A program made the translations under genes and the position numbers. Below the pieces are notes generated by a model, which ran no database searches, had not been told where the DNA came from, and was given only the letters and a program-made list of their open reading frames with translations. Positions 12,367 to 21,842 of a stretch of 64,000 nucleotides of DNA are shown here, one piece after another. Origin of the DNA: Macrostomum hystrix (Eukaryota; Platyhelminthes; Macrostomidae); assembly GCA_950097015.1 (NCBI GenBank), contig CATNEN010000003.1, positions 11,003,501 through 11,067,500 on the forward strand. Reading direction: 5' to 3'. Every line of letters begins with the position of its first letter. Position 1 is the stretch's first letter.

Positions 12367-12424
<58 letters not shown>

Positions 12425-12513
12425 TTGAACCATCGCAGAATCATTTTTCTCAATACTTGGCAACAAAAGGAGATTGGAAAGACTGTTCCTGGACTAGGCA
12501 AGGCTATTCTAGT

Positions 12514-12550
<37 letters not shown>

Positions 12551-12725
12551 TGCAGTGCAATCCTCTGCCTTACCAGCTATCTGCCAGCAATGGTCAGCTA
12601 TCTGAAGAAGTGAAGGAGCTTGTCAAGCCTCCTTACTCCTACATTGCATTGATCACAATGTCCATCACTGCTCAGCCTGATAAAAGGATCACACTAAATG
12701 GCATCTATCAGTTCATCATGAACAG
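12313..12725 (+). CDS. foxC: FoxC-class forkhead factor, exon 1
   Basis: This exon opens a DNA-binding transcription factor of the forkhead family. The ATG at 12313 is the first after an in-frame TGA at 12289. Residues 20-37 are 18 glutamines and residues 68-79 are 12 more, both coded almost purely by CAG. The forkhead domain starts near residue 105 with [12 protein letters not shown] and continues [17 protein letters not shown]. The exon ends at 12725 with a strong donor (AACAG|GTGAGC) that splits the Arg codon in phase 2, and exon 2 supplies the missing A. The N-terminus between the Q tracts (for example [14 protein letters not shown]) is unfamiliar. FoxC factors (vertebrate FOXC1/2, insect crocodile) pattern mesoderm and head structures; that role is inferred from family only. 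Confidence 0.9.
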
Positions 12726-12804
12726 GTGAGCAGTGTGAGACACCTACTTGAGAACAGAATTATTTGTTAAAGACATACTTTAAGCAAAAAAATTTTATTA
12801 AGGT

Positions 12805-12952
12805 CCCCGAGCTCGATTCCACGGCGAGGCCCCCATTAGTTTTGGGACGCAGCCGCGGAGAGAAGGCTTGGGGGCTTGTCGTTCACGCCATTGTGGGCCA
12901 ACCTCCAAGGCACAGTGAGAGTGTACACTGCCTGACAATGAGAAAGTCAGAA
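12805..12952 (+). mobile_element. SINE-A fragment in FoxC intron 1
   Basis: It begins at the B-box-like GAGCTCGATTCCACGGCG, passes GGCGAGGCCCCC, and continues into the shared body CACAGTGAGAGTGTACACTG and CCTGACAATGAGAAAGTCA, where it stops. The A-box half and the tail are missing. It is in the same orientation as the gene, opposite to the SINE-A copy in intron 2. Confidence 0.7.
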
Positions 12953-13504
12953 TTATAATAGTAACCAATAGAATTTCAATCAAAGCCACAGTCCAGTAAC
13001 AGTATCAATATTAAAAACTGAATTAGAACTTCATCCTTTTTATTTTTGTCGAGTCACTTGAAAAAATGTTGAAATTTAGTCTCTAACAGATTAAGCACAT
13101 TTCTAACACAGGCCTTTAAAATGCTAGGAAAAAAACATGCATAAAAAACTGCTAACTCAGCTACCACTTCAGACCAGTGATTTTGTTACAGATGGTTCAA
13201 CATTTGACGCCTAATTCAATGAATGACAAGAAAAAAACTAACAGAAATAAAGAAATCAAATTCATTTGTCCAAGATTTGGATCAAATAGATTTAAGTAGA
13301 AATCAAACAAACACTTCAAAAAAATGCCGCGTTAAAAAAAGTAGTTGAAGTATCTATACACGGATCTAAGTTGACAGCTGGCAGGTAGATTCCGCCTGTT
13401 TGTCAAGCTGGGGTGGTGAATTATCTTGATTGATGGCTCTGACGGTGGCACCCAATTTCATGACAAATCATTGTTTGGGATTTGACCCACCTGACCTCTG
13501 TGTA

Positions 13505-13795
13505 AAGAGGAAGGCTTGTTAAGCGAAGCGACAGTGGCACGTACCAATAGGTCGTGGGTTCGAATCCGTAGTTTATGATATGACACGTGTCTATTCAACA
13601 ATTAGGTCGTGGTTTCGAATCGGTAGTTTATAACAAAACATGCGTCAATTCAACAATTAGGTCGTGGGTTCGAATCCTTAGTTGCTAACAAAATGCGCGT
13701 CAATTCAAAAATTAGGTCGTGGGTTCGAATCCGCAGTTCATAACAAAACGCACGTCAATTCAACAATTAGGTCACAGGTTCGAATCTACTTGCCT
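13505..13795 (+). repeat. tRNA/SINE-like segment with T-arm region amplified 5x (55-bp period)
   Basis: A tRNA-like stretch (GGCTTGTTAAGCGAAGCG then AGTGGCACGTACC) leads to GGTCGTGGGTTCGAATCC, a near-perfect T-arm and RNA polymerase III B box. The T-arm plus a downstream linker (ACAAAAC..CGTCAATTCAACAATTA) repeats with B boxes at about 13557, 13612, 13667, 13722 and 13777, exactly 55 bp apart. B boxes 1, 3 and 4 keep GGTTCGAATCC; 2 and 5 are mutated. Confidence 0.8.
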
Positions 13796-13830
13796 TTCTA
13801 GCAGAAATAACATAAAAAATAAATTTGCAG

Positions 13831-14116
13831 ATTTCCTTACTACCGCGAGAACAGGCAGGGCTGGCAGAATTCTATTCGACACAATCTGTCGCTAAACGAG
13901 TGCTTCGTCAAGGTGGCTCGCGGCGACAAACGGCCGGGCAAGGGCAGCTACTGGACGCTCCACCCGGAGGCCTACAACATGTTCGACAACGGCAGCTACC
14001 TGCGTCGACGCCGAAGGTTTAAACAACGTCGAGACATGACAGCCGAGGCGCCAGATGCGAAGGCTGCCAGTCACGAGGCGCACGAACCGCCGATGGTCGA
14101 TGAGCAAAAAGATCAG
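13831..14116 (+). CDS. foxC: FoxC-class forkhead factor, exon 2
   Basis: The acceptor TTTGCAG at 13830 restores the split Arg codon. The exon encodes the C-terminal two thirds of the forkhead domain: [19 protein letters not shown], recognition helix 3 ([15 protein letters not shown], about residues 149-163), wing 1 (KRPGKGSYW) and wing 2 with a basic cluster ([11 protein letters not shown]) that is probably a nuclear signal. [14 protein letters not shown] is characteristic of FoxC rather than FoxL1 or FoxF. An acidic/Ala-rich linker ends at KDQ. The proposed donor after CAG at 14116 (GTTCGC) is weak. If unused, the protein ends after 11 further residues at a stop at 14150-14152, giving a form with only the N-terminal Q tracts. 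Confidence 0.9.
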
Positions 14117-14676
14117 GTTCGCGAATCGAATAATTATTTTATTCTATCTTAAAATGAAGCCGATATGTTTTGAAAAACATAAAAACTTTGTAAATGTTTT
14201 GTAATTCGCTATCTTAGAGCCGATATGTTTAGAAAAATGCAAGTTAAAACTTAGTTTATTAACATTTTTACTATTGTGTAGTTCTAGTTTTGTTTAGAAA
14301 TAACTATTTGTATGCAAAATATATTATTGCCAATTGCAGGAGGGCAGCGGGAAATCGCACATTATTTGGTGACACTAGACCCGCAGCCAGCAAGGAGTCA
14401 ATTCTGCCCATTTCGCTGACTCCTGAGCACACACGCACACAGATACTGAACGCAGGCGCACGCTTACACAGGTGTGTACATCTGCCGTGACTTTCCCATC
14501 GTCAGGCAGCATACACTCTCACTGTTGGCTAAAAAAATATGGCCTCGCCGCGGATTCGAGCTCAGGACCTTGCTGCAAAAGGTGCAAATCGCCACTCACC
14601 CCGAAACCCGTAGAATTGTATAAGCAATGCAGGCCAAAAAATTTGTAACTTTTTTGTTTCCATGGAAATGCTCCAG
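14117..14676 (+). other. Proposed FoxC intron 2
   Basis: 560 bases from a weak donor (GTTCGC) to an acceptor preceded by ACTTTTTTGTTTC and ending CTCCAG. About half is a SINE-A copy in reverse orientation, ending some 55 bases before exon 3. Confidence 0.6.
14337..14625 (-). mobile_element. SINE-A copy with tRNA-like head, in FoxC intron 2
   Basis: Read on the minus strand from 14625: GGGGTGAGTGGCGATTTGCA (A-box-like), GCAAGGTCCTGAGCTCGAAT then CC (B box), GCGGCGAGGCC, an internal T run, CAGTGAGAGTGTATGCTGCC, a GT-rich segment, GTCAGCGAAATGGGCAGAAT, the tail GGCTGCGGGTCTAGTGTCAC, and an end in CCTGCAATT. This is one of the two fullest copies in the window and defines the family as tRNA-derived. 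Confidence 0.85.
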
Positions 14677-14798
14677 CCGAATCATCAGCAGTATCAGCAA
14701 TCGGCCGGTAAGCATCGCTCGGGCCACAGTCAAACTGGCGCTCCATCAGTTTTCGACTTTCATCCAACTTGCTGGTACAGCCAGTACGCGCCGAGACA

Positions 14799-14840
<42 letters not shown>

Positions 14841-14895
14841 ACCGCCGTACAATCAACTAGTTGCTAACTATCACTATCATCATCAACTGCAGAAT

Positions 14896-14931
<36 letters not shown>

Positions 14932-14958
14932 TCTCACCTATTTCTTAAGTACACCTGA
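14677..14958 (+). CDS. foxC: FoxC-class forkhead factor, exon 3 (C-terminus)
   Basis: After the acceptor CTCCAG at 14676 the frame continues in phase 0 from exon 2 to TGA at 14958, giving a predicted protein of 326 residues. The peptide starts PNHQQYQQSAGKH, has an aromatic cluster FDFHPTCWYSQYAPR, a 12-Gln tract, PPPYNQLVANYHYHHQ and a second 12-Gln tract, ending SHLFLKYT. Glutamine/aromatic-rich C-termini are usual for transactivation regions. The link to exon 2 rests on matching phase, the same CAG-rich style and a downstream poly(A) signal; the weak exon 2 donor is the main doubt. An ATG at 14662 would give an alternative start for a stand-alone short ORF, which I find less likely. Confidence 0.6.
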
Positions 14959-15018
14959 ACTTACACCTGAGATAAACGTCTTCTTTGCGCAATCTTTCAA
15001 TTTTAATTGAAGCTAAAC

Positions 15019-15024
15019 AATAAA
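15019..15024 (+). terminator. Likely poly(A) signal of FoxC
   Basis: AATAAA lies 61 bases after the FoxC stop codon and is followed by a T-rich stretch. Other AATAAA matches downstream (about 15149, 15204) could serve as alternatives in this AT-rich DNA. Confidence 0.5.
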
Positions 15025-15330
15025 CATTGTTACAAACAAGTTTTTCATGCTTAAGTTTAACCGAAATTTTATTCCGAAATCTAGCCTTTTGTTTAATTTT
15101 TGTAATTATATTTCACCGAAGAAATGACTGCTTTTAATGACGTTGTCATAATAAAAAGGGATAATATTTTATTACAAGGCACCAGTCGTAAAAGTCTTTG
15201 TAAAATAAATTGCTTGAATTTTTTGTTCTTTATCTCCCTATTCTAACTTCTCATCTACGAAACCATCATCATTTTCAATGTCCTTCAATTTCCTCGTGTC
15301 CTAGAGGAAAAAGTATTTAGTTTGGGAAAT
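15025..15330. other. AT-rich sequence downstream of FoxC
   Basis: Probably 3' UTR end and flanking DNA. No gene seen. Confidence 0.45.
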
Positions 15331-17110
15331 TGTGTCACCCTGTGAAATTGTGTCACTCTGAGAAATTGTGTCACTCTGAGAAATTGTGTCACTCTGAGAA
15401 ATTGTGTCACTCTGAGAAATTGTGTCACTCTGAGAAATTGTGTCACTCTGAAAAATTGTGTCACTTTTAGAAATTGTGTTACTCTGAGAAATTGTGTCAC
15501 TCTGAGAATTGTGTCACTCTGAGAAATTGTGTCACTCTGAGAAATTGTGTCACTCTGAGAAATTGTCACTCTGAGATATTGTGTCACTCTGAGAAATTGT
15601 GTCACTCTGAGAAATTTTGTCACTCTGAGAAATTGTGTCACTCTGAGAAATTGTGTCACTCTGAGAAATTGTGTCACTCTGAGAAATTGTGTCACTCTGA
15701 GAAATTGTGTCACTATGAGAAATTGTGTCACTCTGAGAAATTGTGTCACTATGAGAAATTGTGTCACTCTGAGAAATTGTGTCACCCTGAGAAATTGTGT
15801 CACTCTGAGATATTGTGTGACTCTGAGAAATTGTGCCACTCTGAGAAATTGTGTCACTCTGAGAAATTGTGTCACCCTGAGAAATTGTGCCTCTCTGAGA
15901 AACTGTGTCACTCTGAGAAATTGTGTCACTCTGTGAAATTGTGTCACTCTGGAAATTGTGCCTCTCTGAGAAATTGTGTCAATCTGAGAAATTGTGTCAC
16001 CCTAAGAAATTCTGTCACTCTGAGAAATTGTGTCACCCTGAGATATTCTGCCACTCTGAGTAATTGTGTCACTCTGAGAAATTGTGTCACTTTCAGAAAT
16101 TGTGTCACCCTGAGAAATTGTGTCACTCTGAGAAATTGTGTCACTCTGAGAAATTGTGTCACTCTGAGAAATTTTGTCACTCTGAGAAATTGTGTCACTC
16201 TGAGAAATTGTGTCACTCTGAGAAATTGTGTCACTCTGAGATATTGTGTGACTCTGAGAAATTGTGCCACTCTGAGAAATTGTGTCACTCTGAGAAATTG
16301 TGTCACCCTGAGAAATTGTGCCTCTCTGAGAAACTGTGTCACTCTGAGAAATTGTGTCACTCTGTGAAATTGTGTCACTCTGGAAATTGTGCCTCTCTGA
16401 GAAATTGTGTCACTCTGAGAAATTGTGTCACCCTGAGATATTCTGCCACTCTGAGTAATTGTGTCACTCTGAGAAATTGTGTCACTTTCAGAAATTGTGT
16501 CACCCTGAGAAATTGTGTCACTCTGAGAAATTGTGTCACTCTGAGAAATTGTGTCACTCTGAGAAATTTTGTCACTCTGAGAAATTGTGTCACTCTGAGA
16601 AATTGTGTCACTCTGAGAAATTGTGTCACTCTGAGAAATTGTGTCACTCTGAGAAATTGTGTCACTATGAGAAATTGTGTCACTCTGAGAAATTGTGTCA
16701 CTCTGAGAAATTGTGTCACTCTGAGATATTGTGTGACTCTGAGAAATTGTGCCACTCTGAGAAATTGTGTCACTCTGAGAAATTGTGTCACCCTGAGAAA
16801 TTGTGCCTCTCTGAGAAACTGTGTCACTCTGAGAAATTGTGTCACTCTGTGAAATTGTGTCACTCTGGAAATTGTGCCTCTCTGAGAAATTGTGTCAATC
16901 TGAGAAATTGTGTCACCCTAAGAAATTCTGTCACTCTGAGAAATTGTGTCACCCTGAGATATTCTGCCACTCTGAGTAATTGTGTCACTCTGAGAAATTG
17001 TGTCACTTTCAGAAATTGTGTCACCCTGAGAAATTGTGTCACTCTGAGAAATTGTGTCACTCTGAGAAATTGTGTCACTCTGAGAAATTGTGTCACTCTG
17101 AGAAATTTTT
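15331..17110. repeat. 18-bp minisatellite, about 98 copies, with higher-order repeats
   Basis: The unit is GAAATTGTGTCACTCTGA. A distinctive series (GTGCCACTCT, TGTGCCTCTCTGAG, CTCTGTGAAATT, then CTCTGGAAATT, a unit one base short) recurs with its short unit at about 15951, 16382 and 16867, offsets of 431 and 485 bp. These equal 24 and 27 units minus one base, so blocks of 24-27 units duplicated. Long frames on both strands are artefacts. Confidence 0.95.
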
Positions 17111-17695
17111 AAACGCTTTGAAAATAAGTCACTCATTGAAAGTGAAACCTACCAAACCGTGACTTGGTAGAACTTTTTCGCTTTGTGAAGTCCCCTTACA
17201 CTACTTGGGTGTATTAAATTAGTAGTATTAAAGGCAAATAAAATGTAATACTTTTATTATAGAAAAAAATTCTGATACTTGAAAATTAAGCTAAAAAGTT
17301 GCTTGAATGTTTACTGAAATTTGTTTTACCAAGATGAACAAAACTGTTTTAATATCAACATTAGATATTTTTTATACAAAGTAGATACTTTTTATACAGT
17401 ATGTTGCCTTGAAAGAAAATTTGATAAAAATACACAGAATTTAGTTTATATTGCTAATGAACTATTATATGGCACGTACCAAAGAGTTGGGAATATTTTT
17501 TGGCCAAGGGATCTCTCAAGGGACGGATATTTTTGTCGCTAAGGGGAATCAAAACTTGTCACTATTTGGTCGAATTTCCACAGGCAAGCTCTAGTTCAAG
17601 GGAAAGTTTTCGATTTTTTCCTGCGAAAGATTGATCGTAATTTTAGTTTTATAATGATAGATTTTTTGTTTTAAGTACTGGAATACTTTTAAGCT
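17111..17695. other. AT-rich unique sequence
   Basis: A 73-codon plus frame (17321-17542) has no recognisable motif or splice context. Nothing else supported. Confidence 0.5.
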
Positions 17696-18912
17696 GTGTA
17701 GCCCCCAAATCCTTGGTAGAGCCCCTAAATCCCTGGTGAAGCCCCTATTGTCCATAAAAAAGCCCCCATATCTATAATAGATAGATCCGGGGCCTCCGTC
17801 ATCAATAGATCCGTCAAATCAACAATAGAGCCCTCAAATGTATAATAGATCGCTCAAATCCTTGGTGTAGCCCCCAAATCCTCGGTAGATCCCTCAAATC
17901 CTCGGTAGATCCCTCAAATCCTCGGTAGATTCCTGAAATCCTTGGTGTAGCCCCCAAATCCTCGGTAGATCCCTCAAATCCTCGGTAGATCCCTCAAATC
18001 CTTGGTAGATCCCTCAAATCCTTGGTGTAGCCCCCAAATCCTCGGTAGATCCCTCAAATCCTTGGTAGAGCCCCCAAATCCTTGGTAGAGCCCCAAATCC
18101 TTGGTAGAGCCCCCAAATCCTTGGTAGAGCCCCCAAATCCTTGGTAGAGCCCCCAAATCCTTGGTAGAGCCCCCAAATCCTTGGTAGAGCCCCCAAATCC
18201 TTGGTAGAGCCCCCAAATCCTTGGTAGAGCCCCCAAATCCTTGGTAGAGCCCCCAAATCCTTGGTAGAGCCCCTAAATCCTCGGTAGAGCCCCCAAATCC
18301 TTGGTAGAGCCCCCAAATCTTTGGTAGAGCCCCCAAATCCTTGGTAGAGCCCCTAAAACCCTGGTGGAGCCCTTTAAGTCCATAAAAGAGACCCCATATC
18401 TATCATAGATCCGTCAAATCCATAACAGAGCCCTCAAATGTATAATAGATCTCTCAAATCCTTGGTAGAGCCCCCAAATCCTTGGTAGAGCCCCCAAATC
18501 CTTGGAAGAGCCCACAAAATCCCTGTTGGAGCCCTCAAATCCTCGGCAGAGCCCTCAAATTCTTGGTAGATCCCCCAAGTTCTTGGGAGAGCCCCCAAAT
18601 CCTTGGTAGAGCCCCCAAATCCTTGGTAGAGCCCCAAATCCTTGGTAGAGCCCCCAAATCCTTGGTAGAGCCCCCAAATCCTTGGTAGAGCCCCAAATCC
18701 CTGGGAGAGCCCCCAAAATCCCTGGGAGAGCCCCCAAATTCTTGGTAGAGCCCCCAAAATCCCTGTTGGAGCCCTCAAATCCTTGGTCTCCAAATTCTTG
18801 GTAGAGCCCTCAAATCCTTGGTAGATCCCTCAAATCTTTGGTAGATCCCTCAAATCCTTGGTAGAGGCCTCAAATCCTTGGTAGAGCCCCCAAATCCCTG
18901 GGAGAGCGCAAA
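17696..18912. repeat. 20-bp minisatellite, about 60 copies, with internal dyad
   Basis: The unit is CCCCCAAATCCTTGGTAGAG. CCAAATCCTTGG within it is an inverted repeat (CCAA/TTGG around ATCC), so single strands can form serial small hairpins. Variants include CTCGGTAGATCCCT (left part) and CCCTGGGAGAG (right part); the core 18060-18340 is nearly pure. Two diverged spacer-like units with TATAATAGATC occur near 17775-17860 and 18380-18450, suggesting a block duplication. Confidence 0.92.
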
Positions 18913-19284
18913 AATTGCTAATGATATCTAGAATGCGGCTAGTAAAAGTGAAGGCTTGCACATGTATACACCCTTAATACATACCCTGGCACATGCTATT
19001 TAAACAAGTTAGAAATTCGATAACAAAGCAGACTGATCTAATATATATGCAGATGCTTTGTCAATTCTATCTGAAACGAAAACTCTGACTAAAGGCTAAT
19101 TTTCGATTCCTCACAATCTATTGCCAGTTGCTTCAGGGTAACTCACTTAACGAGTTCATTGAGGAGTGATCTAGTCAATTTCAATTCGAAAAGCTTTCAA
19201 AAAACCGTTCGAAACTTCAGGCTAGAGAGTGAAAGCAGAAAATATAGCAAAGCAAGAATTCTACAGTAGCTATAGCTTCTGATA
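18913..19284. other. Unique sequence
   Basis: No gene or repeat recognised between the 20-bp array and the hAT-like element. Confidence 0.5.
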
Positions 19285-21364
19285 TGCTAATCAGGGGCTA
19301 GCCACCTCCGACCCGAGGGGCAGATGAAGCTCCACAATCTGGACCCCAGCCACTTTTGTTTATCTCACTCCTGTCTTATCTCACTCGTGTCTTATCTCAC
19401 CTCTGTCTTATCTCACTCCTGTCTTATCTCACTCCTGTCTAATCTCACTCCTGTCATATATCACTCCTGTCTTATCTCACTCCTGTCTTATCTCACTCCT
19501 GTCTTATATCACTCCTGTCTTATCTCACTCCTGTCTCATCTAACTCCTGTCTTATATCACTCCTGTCTTATCTCACTCCTGTCTTATCTCACTCCTGTCT
19601 AATCTCACTCCTGTCATATATCACTCCTGTCTTATCTCACTCCTGTCTTATCTCACTCCTGTCTAATCTCACTCCTGTCATATATCACTCCTGTCTTATC
19701 TCACTCCTGTCTTATCTCACTCCTGTCTTATATCACTCCTGTCTTATCTCACTCCTGTCTAATCTCACTCCTGTCTAATCTCACTCCTGTCATATATCAC
19801 TCCTGTCTTATCTCACTCCTGTCTTATCTCACTCCTGTCTAATCTCACTCCTGTCATATATCACTCCTGTCTTATCTCACTCCTGTCTTATCTCACTCCT
19901 GTCTTATATCACTCCTGTCTTATCTCACTCCTGTCTTATCTCACTCCTGTCTAATCTCACTCCTGTCATATATCACTCCTGTCTTATCTCACTCCTGTCT
20001 TATCTCACCCCTGTCTTATCTCACTCCTGTCTTATATCACTCCTGTCTTATCTCACTCCTGTCTTATCTCACTCCTGTCTAATCTCACTCCTGTCATATA
20101 TCACTCCTGTCTTATCTCACTCCTGTCTTATCTCACTCCTGTCTAATCTCACTCCTGTCATATATCACTCCTGTCTTATCTCACTCCTGTCTTATCTCAC
20201 CCCTGTCTTATCTCACTCCTGTCTTATATCACTCCTGTCTTATCTCACTCCTGTCTTATCTCACTCCTGTCTTATCTCACTCCTGTCTTATCTCACTCCT
20301 GTCTTATCTCACTCCTGTCTTATCTCACTCCTGTCTTATATCACTCCTGTCTTATCTCACTCCTGTCTTATCTCACTCCTGTCTTATCTCACCCCTGTCT
20401 TATCTCACTCCTGTCTTATTTCACTCCTGTCTTATCTCACTCCTGTCTTATCTCACTCCTGTCTAATCTCACTCCTGTCATATATCACTCCTGTCTTATC
20501 TCACTCCTGTCTTATCTCACTCCTGTCTAATCTCACTCCTGTCATATATCACTCCTGTCTTATCTCACTCCTGTCTTATCTCACCCCTGTCTTATCTCAC
20601 TCCTGTCTTATATCACTCCTGTCTTATCTCACTCCTGTCTTATCTCACTCCTGTCTTATCTCACTCCTGTCTTATCTCACTCCTGTCTTATCTCACTCCT
20701 GTCTTATCTCACTCCTGTCTTATATCACTCCTGTCTTATCTCACTCCTGTCTTATCTCACTCCTGTCTTATCTCACTCCTGTCTTATATCACTCCTGTCT
20801 AATCTCACTCCTGTCTTATCTCACTCCTGTCTTATCTCACTCCTGTCTTATCTCACTCCTGTCTTATCTCACTCCTGTCTAATCTCACTCCTGTCATATA
20901 TCACTCCTGTCTTATCTCACTCCTGTCTTATCTCACTCCTGTCTAATCTCACTCCTGTCTTATCTCACTCCTGTCTTATCTCACTCCTGTCTTATCTCAC
21001 TCCTGTCTTATCTCACTCCTGTCTAATCTCACTCCTGTCATATATCACTCCTGTCTTATCTCACTCCTGTCTTATCTCACTCCTGTCTAATCTCACTCCT
21101 GTCTTATCTCACTCCTGTCTTATCTCACTCCTGTCTTATCTCACTCCTGTCTTATCTCACTCCTGTCTTATCTCACTCCTGTCTTATCTCACTCCTGTCT
21201 TATCTCACTCCTGTCTTATCTCACTCCTGTCTAATCTCACTCCTGTCTTATCTCACTCCTGTCTAATCTCACTCCTGTCATATATCACTCCTGTCTCATC
21301 TCACTCCTGTCTCATCTCACTCCTGTCTTAGCAAGTATGCAAGGTTGCCGACCCCTGTGCTAAA
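19285..21364. mobile_element. hAT-like non-autonomous element filled by a minisatellite
   Basis: The left terminus at 19292 reads CAGGGGCTAGCCACCT. The right terminus, ending at 21357, reads CAGGGGTCGGCAACCT on the opposite strand, matching at 12 of 16 positions. CAGGGGTCGGCAACC-type ends are typical of hAT-superfamily elements. Flanks carry TGCTAAT (19285-19291) and TGCTAAA (21358-21364), a near-perfect 7-bp candidate target duplication (hAT elements make 8 bp). No transposase is present; between about 60 bp of left-end sequence and 20 bp of right-end sequence the interior is a 16-bp array. Related copies elsewhere would confirm the element. Confidence 0.55.
19350..21335. repeat. 16-bp minisatellite, about 124 copies, inside the hAT-like element
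   Basis: The unit is CACTCCTGTCTTATCT with TCTAATCT, CATATAT and TTATAT variants. The variants recur in a patterned order (TCTAATCT followed by CATATAT many times), indicating block duplications of several units. The array is pyrimidine-rich on the plus strand. Confidence 0.95.
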
Positions 21365-21842
21365 GAGAGGTGAGACATTACATGGCGCAGAAGCCATTTA
21401 CACATTGGCTAATCAATCCGACAGCCAATCAGATCATTGCTAACTGCCCGGACTCAAAAGAAATAGGACTCAATTCTTATAACGATGCGAATATCTTGTC
21501 GACTGGATTATACTAGAGAGACAGAAATAATAGATAACCACGCGAGAGACACGCGAGAGTGTTTATATTTGAACGAAACACTATTGCTACCGTCTGCTTT
21601 TAGCAAATCTTCACCAACTATAATCGCCATAATGTGTTCAGTTTAGACTTTTTATTGATTTTATCGATTTTACTCCAGAACATGCACTAAGCATGTGATA
21701 GCATTTCGGAGTCGGTGTTTAAGTCGATTGTTTATTTAAGAGGCCGACCAGTGTGTCCTCTTCTTGTACTTAAAAAAGTTCTTTCGAAGATTTTTTCCAG
21801 CTTTTTTAGTCGGTAAGTGAATAAAAAATATTTATAATTGCA
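21365..21842. other. AT-rich unique sequence
   Basis: No gene found. The segment separates the hAT-like element from a SINE-A copy. Confidence 0.5.

Larger units (their letters stand above)
12726..13830 (+). other. FoxC intron 1
   Basis: GTGAGC to TTTGCAG, 1105 bases. It splits the forkhead domain just before the FPYY motif. It holds a SINE-A fragment (12805-12952) and a 55-bp repeat derived from a tRNA T-arm (13505-13795). The rest is AT-rich with no further feature. Confidence 0.85.

Noticed and set aside
13505-13580. Functional tRNA gene
   Set aside because: The T-arm is good, but I could not pair an acceptor stem or a convincing D-arm and anticodon stem; a SINE or tRNA fragment is more likely.
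14519-14842. 107-codon minus-strand frame ending in poly-Ala
   Set aside because: It is the reverse of the CAG tract in FoxC exon 3 plus the SINE.
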